In this document: positions 56,357-64,000 of the stretch, one piece after another
Layout: each line of letters begins with the position of its first letter
Numbering within the stretch: position 1 is the stretch's first letter
Assembly (NCBI GenBank): GCA_002344005.1
Contig: DDTD01000096.1
Span: 56,974-120,973 of the forward strand
Reading direction: 5' to 3'
Source: Ignavibacteria bacterium UBA2373
GTDB lineage: Bacteria > Bacteroidota > Ignavibacteria > Kapaibacteriales > UBA961
Length of the DNA stretch: 64,000 nt
Made by a program: the position numbers and the translations under genes
Notes under the pieces: model-generated
The model's database searches: none
What the model saw: the letters and a program-made list of their open reading frames with translations, nothing else
Told to the model about the DNA's origin: nothing

Positions 56357-57514
56357 ATGATAGCACGAAAGAAAATTGTGTTGCTTGGTCCGGCTTATCC
56401 CTATCGCGGCGGTAATGCCATGTTTATTCAATATCTTGTCGAATCGCTCAAGCAACGCTTTGATGTGACGCTCATAAATTATTCATTGCTTTACCCGGAC
56501 TTCCTCTTTCCCGGGCAAACACAATTTGATACAAGTAACAAACAAATCAAAGCACCGGAAAGCGAGCGATTGATAAATTCCATCAATCCTGTTTCATGGT
56601 GGCGCACTGCTCGACGCATCAAAGAATTGAATGCTGATCTTGTATGCTTTGATTGGTGGAATCCGTTTTTTGGTCCCTGCCATCGCGGTATTTCTTCTCT
56701 GATACGATCTCAATACAAAGGGCGTATGCTCTGGATTACGGAAAACTTTATTTCTCATGAGGCACGTGCGGCTGATATGCTCCTCACTCGGTTGGGGCTG
56801 CATCATGCCGATTTTTTTCTCACTCTTTCAAGCAAAGTGGAAAATGATTTGAAACTCTTATCAAAAGGCAAACCTGTATTTCGCAATGAACTGCCCATGT
56901 TTGATTATTCGCTGGGACAAAAGTTCCATCAGAAAACAGAAAGAGAGGTTCTTGGCATTCCACAGAATGCAAAAGTGTTGCTGTTTTTCGGATATGTTCG
57001 TAAATATAAAGGACTCGATATTCTATTGCGAGCATTTCCGCTCATTGCCCACAGACATCCGGGTATTCATTTACTTATTGTCGGTGAATTTTATGATAAT
57101 CCCGAAGAATATCATGCTATTGCCAAAGAAAGCGGCGTGGACTCACAGATTCACTTTGTAAATAAATTTGTACCGAATGAAGAAGTGGGGCGGTATTTTG
57201 CAGCAGCAGATCTCGTCGTACAACCATATCGGAATGCAACCAATAGCGGCATATTAAATGTGGCTTATAGTTTTGGTATGCCTGCCATTGTCACAAGAGT
57301 TGGCGGACTTGAAGAATTGGTAGAGCAACATAAAACGGGTATTGTTGTCGAACCTCATTCGCCGGAAGCAATTGCGGATGGTGTGGATATTTATTTTTCA
57401 TTACGTGATAGTGTTCCTTTTTCCGACAATATAAGAAAAAGAGTAGAAAAAAGTGCTTTCAACGGTATCAATGATGTCTTTGAAGAAATTTTGAATACAG
57501 CAGAAAAAAAATAA
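56357..57514 (+). CDS. Glycosyltransferase, GT4-like
   Basis: 385 residues, cytoplasmic or membrane-associated. The N-terminal domain starts LLGPAYPYRGGNA; the C-terminal domain has LLFFGYVRKYKGLDILLRAF, VPNEEVGRYFAAADLVVQPY and GILNVAYSFGMPAIVTRVGGLEELV, the E-x7-E-like donor-binding region of GT-B retaining transferases. It probably adds a sugar from an NDP-sugar in polysaccharide or glycolipid synthesis. It is divergent from the GDP-mannose-type gene, with a 207-bp gap. Confidence 0.9.
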   Translation: MIARKKIVLLGPAYPYRGGNAMFIQYLVESLKQRFDVTLINYSLLYPDFLFPGQTQFDTSNKQIKAPESERLINSINPVSWWRTARRIKELNADLVCFDWWNPFFGPCHRGISSLIRSQYKGRMLWITENFISHEARAADMLLTRLGLHHADFFLTLSSKVENDLKLLSKGKPVFRNELPMFDYSLGQKFHQKTEREVLGIPQNAKVLLFFGYVRKYKGLDILLRAFPLIAHRHPGIHLLIVGEFYDNPEEYHAIAKESGVDSQIHFVNKFVPNEEVGRYFAAADLVVQPYRNATNSGILNVAYSFGMPAIVTRVGGLEELVEQHKTGIVVEPHSPEAIADGVDIYFSLRDSVPFSDNIRKRVEKSAFNGINDVFEEILNTAEKK

Positions 57515-57651
57515 TTCTTTATCATATAACAATATCATTATCTCGTGTCAGTTTGATAATATATGACAATGGACAGCAATAAAAAAATGCTATGTTTTTG
57601 TATGATAACAATACACGATTATTGAAAGAGTAGCATATAGTGTGATTATTA

Positions 57652-57698
57652 AAAAAAATGCCACACAATGAACTCAATGCACATCGTGTAGCATTTTT
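57652..57698. terminator. Terminator between the glycosyltransferase and cytochrome genes
   Basis: AAAAATGC at about 57654-57661 pairs with GCATTTTT (57691-57698), with further pairing CACA/TGTG inside. A and T tracts on both sides make it usable from either strand between the two convergent genes. Confidence 0.75.
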
Positions 57699-57751
57699 GC
57701 TGTTATTTTAAATGCAATAGTATATTGCACTTTATAGAGATAAGGACATTG

Positions 57752-58987
57752 TTATTGTCCCGATTTTTTACCTAATTCACGCACATGAGCAACAATATTC
57801 GGCACATGATTGGGGTTGATGCGCCCTTCCCATGTCGGCATGGTTGTCAATGGTCCGAAATATATCTTAGGATGCAATATCACATCAGCCAAGACACTGT
57901 CCGACGGATATTTTTTATGTGCTTTTTGTAAATCTGCATAGCCAAGCCCTGTAGTGCCATGACATCCGACACAACCATACTGAATATACTGTTTTTCACC
58001 TAGCGTTGCCGATGAAGACGGTTGAACATTTTCGGCTTTCATATTGGCTTTTTTTATTGGCGGCACAGTCCGTAAAAACGCATAAATATGGCGAATTTCC
58101 GTATCTGTTAAGCGATGAAAACGCCCCATGGGATAACGCATTAATGATCCGTCCGGACGAAATCCTGTTTTCATTGCATTGATAAAATCCTGTTCTGTCC
58201 AATTGCCAATACCTGTTTCTTTATCGGGTGTGATATTCACCGAAGGTACAAGCATTCTATTGACATCAAGCATTTTATTGCCGCCGGCATAATAATCACC
58301 GGAAAGTTCAGGACTAAAGACATTCATGGTTTTGAAATCACCGGAATGGCATGCATAACAATCAAAGACACCATTAGCAAGATATTTTCCATGTTCGATG
58401 GGATTATTGGTGTCCGGCGGTGCAATGGGCGCACTCGGATATTCAAAGGGTTTGAATGCTACACGTGCAAGAAATTTAGCAAGAAATGATGGTTGCGATT
58501 CGATATTATCCACATCGGCAGGTTGCACCATAGGATCATCACTGCGTAGAAAAGCGATGATAGAATGTAAGTCCTCATCACTCATGCGAATAAATTTGGG
58601 CATCCACGGCGGAAGGTATTTTCCTGTTTTGGGATGAATACCTGTGCGTAAAAGCCATAATAATTCCCCATCACTCCATTGCCCAATACCTTTGATGGGA
58701 TGTTGGGTAATATTGCGCGAATATGCCACACCAAATTCTTCGGGTAAATCTTTTAACTGTGTTCCTGTTAATAATTGTGTTTCGGCATTGCGATGACATT
58801 CCACACATAACATCATGGCAAGTGTACGCCCGCGCTCAATGCGTGCGGGCGTTGATTCCACTTTAGTCGTAATAGTTTGCATATCATACGAAGGAAATCC
58901 CGTGAAATGTATATACGCTGCAATGCTTGCTGCTGCAATAACAATTACCCCTAAAATTATTCCAATCCAACGAAATATTTTTTTCAT
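57752..58987 (-). CDS. Membrane-anchored triheme cytochrome c
   Basis: 411 residues. One N-terminal hydrophobic anchor (GIILGVIVIAAASIAAYIHF) exposes the rest to the periplasm. Three heme-attachment sites are seen: CVECH near 60, CYACH near 211 and CVGCH near 338, each in a mono-heme domain with downstream Met ligands (e.g. MPKFIRMSD, MRYPMGRFHRL, TMPTWEG). The architecture resembles cytochrome subunits of alcohol or aldehyde dehydrogenases, but no dehydrogenase is adjacent. Its only neighbour in the operon is a DUF5602-like lipoprotein 11 bp upstream. Confidence 0.92.
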   Translation of the reverse strand: MKKIFRWIGIILGVIVIAAASIAAYIHFTGFPSYDMQTITTKVESTPARIERGRTLAMMLCVECHRNAETQLLTGTQLKDLPEEFGVAYSRNITQHPIKGIGQWSDGELLWLLRTGIHPKTGKYLPPWMPKFIRMSDEDLHSIIAFLRSDDPMVQPADVDNIESQPSFLAKFLARVAFKPFEYPSAPIAPPDTNNPIEHGKYLANGVFDCYACHSGDFKTMNVFSPELSGDYYAGGNKMLDVNRMLVPSVNITPDKETGIGNWTEQDFINAMKTGFRPDGSLMRYPMGRFHRLTDTEIRHIYAFLRTVPPIKKANMKAENVQPSSSATLGEKQYIQYGCVGCHGTTGLGYADLQKAHKKYPSDSVLADVILHPKIYFGPLTTMPTWEGRINPNHVPNIVAHVRELGKKSGQ

Positions 58988-58998
58988 GGCTATACCTT

Positions 58999-59811
58999 TT
59001 AGCGTTTAGTTAAACCATCGAGCGAGACGGTATAATCATTTGTTGCACTATTGTAACGGATGGAATATTTGGTGGCATAATACACGCCAGATTTAGGATA
59101 TGCTTTGGGTTGCGGCAATGTACCGGAGAAATTAGGTTTGCTCAATAAATATTCACGAGTGAACATTGGTTCGGTAAAAATCATTTTTCCATCCCAGAAA
59201 CCAAAAATCATGGTTTGATCGAATTTTTTTCCACCGGGTTGATGCTCATGGGATGTGGGGTCAATAAAATGTACACCCATTCTTGGGACTATTGCTGCTG
59301 CTGTTAATGGACCGGGAAAAATATATCCTGCTGGAATATTGTCAGCGGGAGGCATTGTTATTCCCTTTAAAGAATCAGCCGGACTAATTGTTGCGCGCGT
59401 ATTGGTGTCAATATGATAAAAATGTGCATCAAAGTGAGGTAAATCGTATGTACCGACCGGCTCATGCCCCATCGGACCCCAATCCAAACTAATATGGTCA
59501 TAGGCAGTATTTTTAGCATCCGCGGGTAAAGACATGAAGTATTCCGTTGGCGGGAAAGGATTGGTCGGCAAATTATCTAATGCGGCTGCCGTTAAGGTAA
59601 AACCTATAGATGCCGGATTGCCCTCATCGTTGATTTGCACCCATGAACGCCCTGTGCCATTGCCGATTGCTATCTGAGGACCATAAGCAATACGAGCTTT
59701 AGATGAGGCTATAGGTTCATCTTTAGAACAGCCGGATAATACACATACAACAACAACTGATGACAATACAAGACCAGTTGCCAGTCCTTTAAGCAGAAAC
59801 GCTTTAACCAT
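58999..59811 (-). CDS. DUF5602/TTHB210-like lipoprotein
   Basis: 270 residues. Signal peptide ends in VCVLSGC, a strong lipobox. The mature part has YGPQIAIGNGTGRSWVQINDEGNPASIGFTLT at the start, LDWGPMGHEP and PHFDAHFYHID in the middle, and a HEHQPGG segment. This is the pattern of the DUF5602/TTHB210 family, a small periplasmic beta-sandwich of unknown function. Many conserved His and Asp residues suggest metal binding. It is transcribed with the triheme cytochrome and may deliver electrons or metal to it; that is inference. Confidence 0.78.
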   Translation of the reverse strand: MVKAFLLKGLATGLVLSSVVVVCVLSGCSKDEPIASSKARIAYGPQIAIGNGTGRSWVQINDEGNPASIGFTLTAAALDNLPTNPFPPTEYFMSLPADAKNTAYDHISLDWGPMGHEPVGTYDLPHFDAHFYHIDTNTRATISPADSLKGITMPPADNIPAGYIFPGPLTAAAIVPRMGVHFIDPTSHEHQPGGKKFDQTMIFGFWDGKMIFTEPMFTREYLLSKPNFSGTLPQPKAYPKSGVYYATKYSIRYNSATNDYTVSLDGLTKR

Positions 59812-60017
59812 ACATAAACTCCGATAAAAATAAAAAAAACACCATCATAGAATGGTAGGATTGACACATTCATAAGAAAAAAGAACGAAGCACATATACT
59901 TCCTCGGCAAAATTACACTTTTCTGTCTTTGTACACACTACATAAATATCACCATTGCATGAATACAAAAATGGCTAATCCGTAAGTTTTGACATAAACA
60001 AGACTCTAGAAAGTACA

Positions 60018-61196
60018 TTACCATACTCTAAACACAAAGAATTTAAGGTATTGGGTTTCGGGCATACCGAGCAATATAGGGTGATCAGGTGCTTGTTGCC
60101 CGCGCCATACAAATTGCAAACGCCGATTAATTCTTTGCGATTCATCGTGAATAATTGATAAGAACATTTCCTCCGATATATGATGTGAGCAACTGGAGCT
60201 AACCAAATATCCGCCATTATTAATCAAGCGTAATGCTTGTCGGTTAATATCGGCATATCCCCTTTTTGCTTGCGGCACTGTATGTTTACTTTTGGTAAAT
60301 GCGGGCGGGTCAAGAATGACCATATCCCATTTTTCATTTTGTTGGGCTTTTTGTTTTAATAAAGTAAACACATCAGCTTTTATAAATTCCGTATTTGTCA
60401 AAGAATTAATCATTGCATTGTGGATAGATGCGTCAATTGCGGTTTGCGAAATATCCACACCCACACAATGAGCCGCACCGGCTTTGGCTGCATTTAATGC
60501 AAAACCACCTTGATTGGTAAAACAATCGAGCACACGTAAATTCTTGGCAATGGTTGCTATGGCTGCACGGTTATATCGCTGATCGAAAAAATATCCCGTT
60601 TTTTGTCCATGTTCTAATGAAATATCTAATTTTACATCATTTTCCATTATTCTTACCGCCGCAGGAATTGTGCCCCACAGTATGCCTTCACGTCGGGGCA
60701 ATCCTTCCAAATCACGGATGCGACTGTCGTTTTTTTCAATAATACCTTGTATATCAGGAAAAACTTTTTGTAATGCTTCGACAATAAGCGGCAAACGTTT
60801 TTCCATACCCGCCGATAATATTTGCAATGCAAAATATGTGTCATAGCGGTCAATAATTAATCCGGGTAAAAAATCCGATTCACCGAAGCATAATCTATAT
60901 GCCGTGCTGTCATGGAAAAAATGTTCACGCATTGCGCGGGCATTTTCCAAACGTTGTATAAAAAAATCAACGGTAATGTCATCTTCGCTGTGGCGTAATA
61001 ATCGGACAGCAATTTGGCTTTCAGGATGATAAAAACCGATGCCGCAATCATAACCATAATCGGTGACAACACGCACAAGGTCGCCCGCTTCGATGGTGTC
61101 AGAGGAAAGAGCGCCAATTTCATCACGAAAAATCCAGAGATGCCCTTGTTTTAGGCGACGACGACCGCCTGTAATACTACATTGAGGTAAAGCCAT
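60018..61196 (-). CDS. RlmI-like 23S rRNA (cytosine-C5) methyltransferase
   Basis: 392 residues, usual length for the family. An N-terminal PUA domain (RRRLKQGHLWIFRDEIGAL) is followed by a central domain with GLPRREGILWG and a Rossmann methyltransferase (VLDCFTNQGGFALNAAKAGA for SAM, DPPAFTKSK as motif IV, VSSSCSHHI with the catalytic Cys as motif VI). In E. coli RlmI methylates C1962 of 23S rRNA. Monocistronic. Confidence 0.9.
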   Translation of the reverse strand: MALPQCSITGGRRRLKQGHLWIFRDEIGALSSDTIEAGDLVRVVTDYGYDCGIGFYHPESQIAVRLLRHSEDDITVDFFIQRLENARAMREHFFHDSTAYRLCFGESDFLPGLIIDRYDTYFALQILSAGMEKRLPLIVEALQKVFPDIQGIIEKNDSRIRDLEGLPRREGILWGTIPAAVRIMENDVKLDISLEHGQKTGYFFDQRYNRAAIATIAKNLRVLDCFTNQGGFALNAAKAGAAHCVGVDISQTAIDASIHNAMINSLTNTEFIKADVFTLLKQKAQQNEKWDMVILDPPAFTKSKHTVPQAKRGYADINRQALRLINNGGYLVSSSCSHHISEEMFLSIIHDESQRINRRLQFVWRGQQAPDHPILLGMPETQYLKFFVFRVW

Positions 61197-61343
61197 TATA
61201 TAATCAGAATATGAAACATTTTTACAAAAATACAGCGAGTTGATGTGAATGCGGGATTTACTATCGGTTCTTTATCTGTCCTATATCTTTTAAACTACTA
61301 TGGTCGGGAAATAATCCTATCTTTCGTTCACTGTAATCGGCTC

Positions 61344-61381
61344 AAAAAAAAAAATCGCCGCCTCGTTTCCGAAAGCGGCGA
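61344..61381 (-). terminator. Terminator of katG
   Basis: TCGCCGC (61355-61361) pairs with GCGGCGA (61375-61381). The A tract at 61344-61354 becomes a T run on the minus strand, the direction of katG. Confidence 0.9.
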
Positions 61382-61416
61382 CTGCCCTTGTGATGTGGTG
61401 GTGAAGAAAATACTTC

Positions 61417-63615
61417 TTAGGCAAGATCAAAGCGATCAAGATTCATAACTTTATTCCATGCTGCGGCAAAATCATGGACAAATTTTTCTTGACCATCGGC
61501 GCATGCATAGACTTCTGCGAGTGCACGTAATTCCGAATTGGAACCGAAGATTAAATCTGCACGTGTGGCAGTCCATGTTTTTTCATCGGTGGCACGATTG
61601 CGCCCTTCAAACACTTCTTTATCATCAGATATTGGTTTCCATACGGTGTTCATATCCAATAAATTAACAAAGAAATCATTGCTTAATGTTCCTTTTTTCT
61701 CAGTAAATACGCCATGAGCCGATTGATTATAATTCGTACCCAATACACGCATACCGCCAACAAGCACAGTCATCTCCGGTGCTGTCAATGTGAGTAATTG
61801 AGCTTTATCAACTAAAAGTTCTTCGGTGGAAACGGTATATTTTTGTTTGAGATAATTGCGGAACCCGTCTGCAATCGGTTCAAGTACGGCAAATGACTCA
61901 ATATCGGTTTGCTCTTGCGAAGCGTCCATGCGTCCGGCTGTAAACGGCACAGTGATGGTGTATCCGGCATTTTGCGCAGCTTTCTCAACCGCAGTACAAC
62001 CGCCCAATACAATGATGTCCGCAAGCGATACTTTTTTACCATTTGTTTGTGCGGCATTAAATTCCGCCTGTACTTTTTCCAATGCAGCAAGTACTTTTGC
62101 TAATTGAGCCGGATTATTCACAGCCCAATCTTTTTGGGGAGCCAAGCGTATTCTTGCACCATTAGCACCACCGCGTTTGTCCGATCCACGGAATGTCGAA
62201 GCCGAAGCCCATGCCGTTGAGACTAATTCCTCAATTGATAATCCGCTATTCAAAAGAGTTTGTTTTAATGAAGCCACATCATTATCATCAATCAAGACAT
62301 GGTCAACCACAGGAATAGGGTCTTGCCATACTAAGACTTCGGATGGAACTTCCGGTCCTAAATAACGCGCAATCGGTCCCATATCACGATGAGTCAATTT
62401 GAACCATGCACGCGCAAAAGCATCTGCAAATTGGTCGGGATTTTCAAGGAAACGACGAGAAATTTTCTCATATTCGGGGTCGAAACGCAAAGAAAGATCC
62501 GTAGTTAACATTGTGGGTAATTGCTTTTTCTCAGCATCAAAAGCATGAGGTATAATGGCTTCCGCATTTTTTGCAACCCATTGATTTGCACCCGCGGGAC
62601 TTTTTGTCAATTCCCATTCATAGTTAAATAAATTTTCAAAATAATTATTGCCCCATTGTGCGGGAGTTGTTGTCCATGTAACCTCAAGACCGCTGGTGAT
62701 TGCATCGGCACCTTTTCCTGTACCATAAGAACTTTGCCATCCTAAGCCCTGTAATTCAATATCGGCAGCTTCGGGCTCGGGTCCTACATGTGAGGCAGGT
62801 GCGGCACCATGCGTTTTCCCGAAAGTATGACCTCCGGCGATAAGTGCTACCGTTTCTTCATCGTTCATAGCCATACGAGCAAATGTTTCGCGTATATCTT
62901 TTGCTGCTGCTATCGGGTCGGGATTGGCATTAGGTCCTTCGGGATTCACATAAATAAGCCCCATTTGCACTGCTGCCAGCGGATTTTCCAAATCGCGATC
63001 GCCACTATAACGTTTATCGTCGAGCCATGTGCTTTCATTGCCCCAATAGACATCTTCTTCGGGTTCCCATACATCTTCACGACCGCCGCCAAAGCCAAAG
63101 GTTTTGAAGCCCATTGATTCGAGAGCAACATTCCCTGTCAGTACAAATAAATCAGCCCAAGAAAGTTTACGACCATATTTTTGTTTGATGGGCCAAAGTA
63201 AACGGCGAGCTTTATCAAGATTGGTGTTGTCGGGCCAACTGTTGAGTGGCGCAAATCGCATTTGTCCGGCACCCGCTCCGCCACGTCCGTCACCTGTACG
63301 ATATGTACCTGCGCTATGCCATGCCATACGGATAAAAAATGGTCCATAATGACCAAAATCTGCGGGCCACCAGTCTTGTGAATCAGTCATCAAAGCATGA
63401 AGATCTTTTTTTACTGCTTCTAAATCAAGACTTTTAAATTCTTCAGCATAGTTAAAATTGCCTCCCATCGGGTTAGACAAGGATGAATGCTGGCGTAAGA
63501 TATTCAATTTTAATTGATTGGGCCACCAATCACGGTTGCGAGTGCCACTGCCGGCTACGCTGTGTTTTGCCCCATGAACAGGACATTTACTCATGTCATT
63601 TGAAGGGTTTTCCAT
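61417..63615 (-). CDS. katG: Catalase-peroxidase KatG
   Basis: 732 residues, full length with both peroxidase-like domains. The distal heme site FIRMAWHSAGTYRTGDGRGG has Arg, Trp and His; the proximal ligand is in GGHTFGKTHGA; LIYVNPEGPNANPDP supplies the Tyr of the Met-Tyr-Trp adduct needed for catalase activity. The enzyme removes hydrogen peroxide in the cytoplasm. The start at 63615 precedes a second ATG at 63594 (MSKCPVHG). Upstream, ATCATT is directly repeated at 63644-63658, but no OxyR or PerR box is clear. Confidence 0.97.
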   Translation of the reverse strand: MENPSNDMSKCPVHGAKHSVAGSGTRNRDWWPNQLKLNILRQHSSLSNPMGGNFNYAEEFKSLDLEAVKKDLHALMTDSQDWWPADFGHYGPFFIRMAWHSAGTYRTGDGRGGAGAGQMRFAPLNSWPDNTNLDKARRLLWPIKQKYGRKLSWADLFVLTGNVALESMGFKTFGFGGGREDVWEPEEDVYWGNESTWLDDKRYSGDRDLENPLAAVQMGLIYVNPEGPNANPDPIAAAKDIRETFARMAMNDEETVALIAGGHTFGKTHGAAPASHVGPEPEAADIELQGLGWQSSYGTGKGADAITSGLEVTWTTTPAQWGNNYFENLFNYEWELTKSPAGANQWVAKNAEAIIPHAFDAEKKQLPTMLTTDLSLRFDPEYEKISRRFLENPDQFADAFARAWFKLTHRDMGPIARYLGPEVPSEVLVWQDPIPVVDHVLIDDNDVASLKQTLLNSGLSIEELVSTAWASASTFRGSDKRGGANGARIRLAPQKDWAVNNPAQLAKVLAALEKVQAEFNAAQTNGKKVSLADIIVLGGCTAVEKAAQNAGYTITVPFTAGRMDASQEQTDIESFAVLEPIADGFRNYLKQKYTVSTEELLVDKAQLLTLTAPEMTVLVGGMRVLGTNYNQSAHGVFTEKKGTLSNDFFVNLLDMNTVWKPISDDKEVFEGRNRATDEKTWTATRADLIFGSNSELRALAEVYACADGQEKFVHDFAAAWNKVMNLDRFDLA

Positions 63616-64000
63616 TGTGTTTTTCCTTATAAGTGATTAGTTATCATTCGTATCATTATCAAAGGCAGAATACGAAGGTGTATTGAACACTACAAAAATC
63701 GTAAAAATAACATTATCGAACAAATTGATTTTTTAGATTATCGTATCGTTTTTATCAATATTGACGTGAATAGATAGGGTATAGACGTAAATCTGTAGAT
63801 ACTAATCAAACATCTAAATTTGATTCTGTCAAAATATAAACGCTTCATATTTTATACAAGATTCCTCAAAAATAAATCCGTTACAATGTGAAGTACAAAA
63901 ATAAATTTGGTATATTTATCCAAAAGGTCTTATATTAGAAATACAAATTGGCATAATAATAATTTTCTTTGTATCTAAGTATTGGTTAAGTAATGAATAC
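63616..64000. other. AT-rich right-end region, no gene seen
   Basis: 385 bp upstream of katG and up to the window edge. I see no open frame, tRNA or strong hairpin. A short direct repeat (TATCATTCGTATCATTATC, 63642-63660) lies close to the katG start and may be part of its promoter control. Confidence 0.5.

Noticed and set aside
63641..63660. Possible Fur/PerR box upstream of katG
   Set aside because: The sequence is a direct repeat of ATCATT rather than the inverted repeat expected for these regulators.

Overview
The window looks like a chromosomal piece of an AT-rich member of the Fibrobacteres-Chlorobi-Bacteroidetes group, probably Ignavibacteria- or Kapaibacteria-like. The evidence is a large set of secreted proteins ending in type IX secretion (T9SS) sorting domains, choice-of-anchor-D and YCF48/BNR-type repeat proteins, TonB-dependent receptors, a Bacteroidetes-style spaced promoter motif, and weak Shine-Dalgarno use. 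This placement is inference; no rRNA gene is present. No tRNA, rRNA, IS transposase, integrase or CRISPR array was seen.

Layout. 0-0.7 kb: the 3' end of an unidentified reading frame overlapping a small secreted protein gene. 0.9-6.9 kb: housekeeping genes (zinc-type CDF exporter, SUI1/YciH factor, MltB-like transglycosylase, kynureninase, membrane Fe-S oxidoreductase). 7.0-11.7 kb: an accessory array of unrelated genes (HEAT-like protein, VbhA-type antitoxin plus a nonsense-mutated Fic toxin, a Cys/His protein of unknown function, a propeller lipoprotein) bracketed by recurring short repeats. 11.8-17.1 kb: class-V aminotransferase and a giant T9SS surface protein. 17.4-20.4 kb: small lipoprotein, three tandem copies of one secreted protein, and a decayed gene. 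20.6-25.3 kb: TPP riboswitch with attenuator, its TonB receptor (a likely outer-membrane thiamin-compound importer), and a T9SS repeat protein. 25.4-27.4 kb: AlkD-like glycosylase and an autoinhibited Fic protein with a four-site operator-like upstream region. 27.6-33.6 kb: a second TonB receptor with a small partner, and a secreted metzincin protease. 33.8-39.0 kb: smpB, then a poly-G-containing small gene and two T9SS proteins sharing a 36-bp upstream element. 39.0-49.4 kb: ECF sigma/anti-sigma pair and two giant tandem IgGFc-binding-like T9SS proteins. 49.4-53.1 kb: remains of an RHS/polymorphic-toxin locus (RHS core fragment, frameshifted muramidase, several secreted immunity-like proteins). 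53.2-63.6 kb: PTS EIIA, nucleotidyltransferase/phosphomannomutase-like fusion, glycosyltransferase, triheme cytochrome with a DUF5602-like lipoprotein, RlmI-like methyltransferase and KatG.

Main points of interest. A 32-bp element occurs five times, always shortly upstream of an accessory gene, in both the 0-11.7 kb and 50 kb islands. It reads as TTTG-N20-TAGTTTTG (a Bacteroidetes-type promoter) and at the same time as an open peptide KFCSF(E/G)xMKG whose differences are partly synonymous. Two copies lie in 140-bp direct repeats, exactly 1130 bp apart, that bracket the VbhA/Fic pair. Together with the RHS core fragment and the muramidase remnant this suggests cassette-wise exchange of toxin/immunity modules, with orphan immunity genes left behind. 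That interpretation is inference and is testable.
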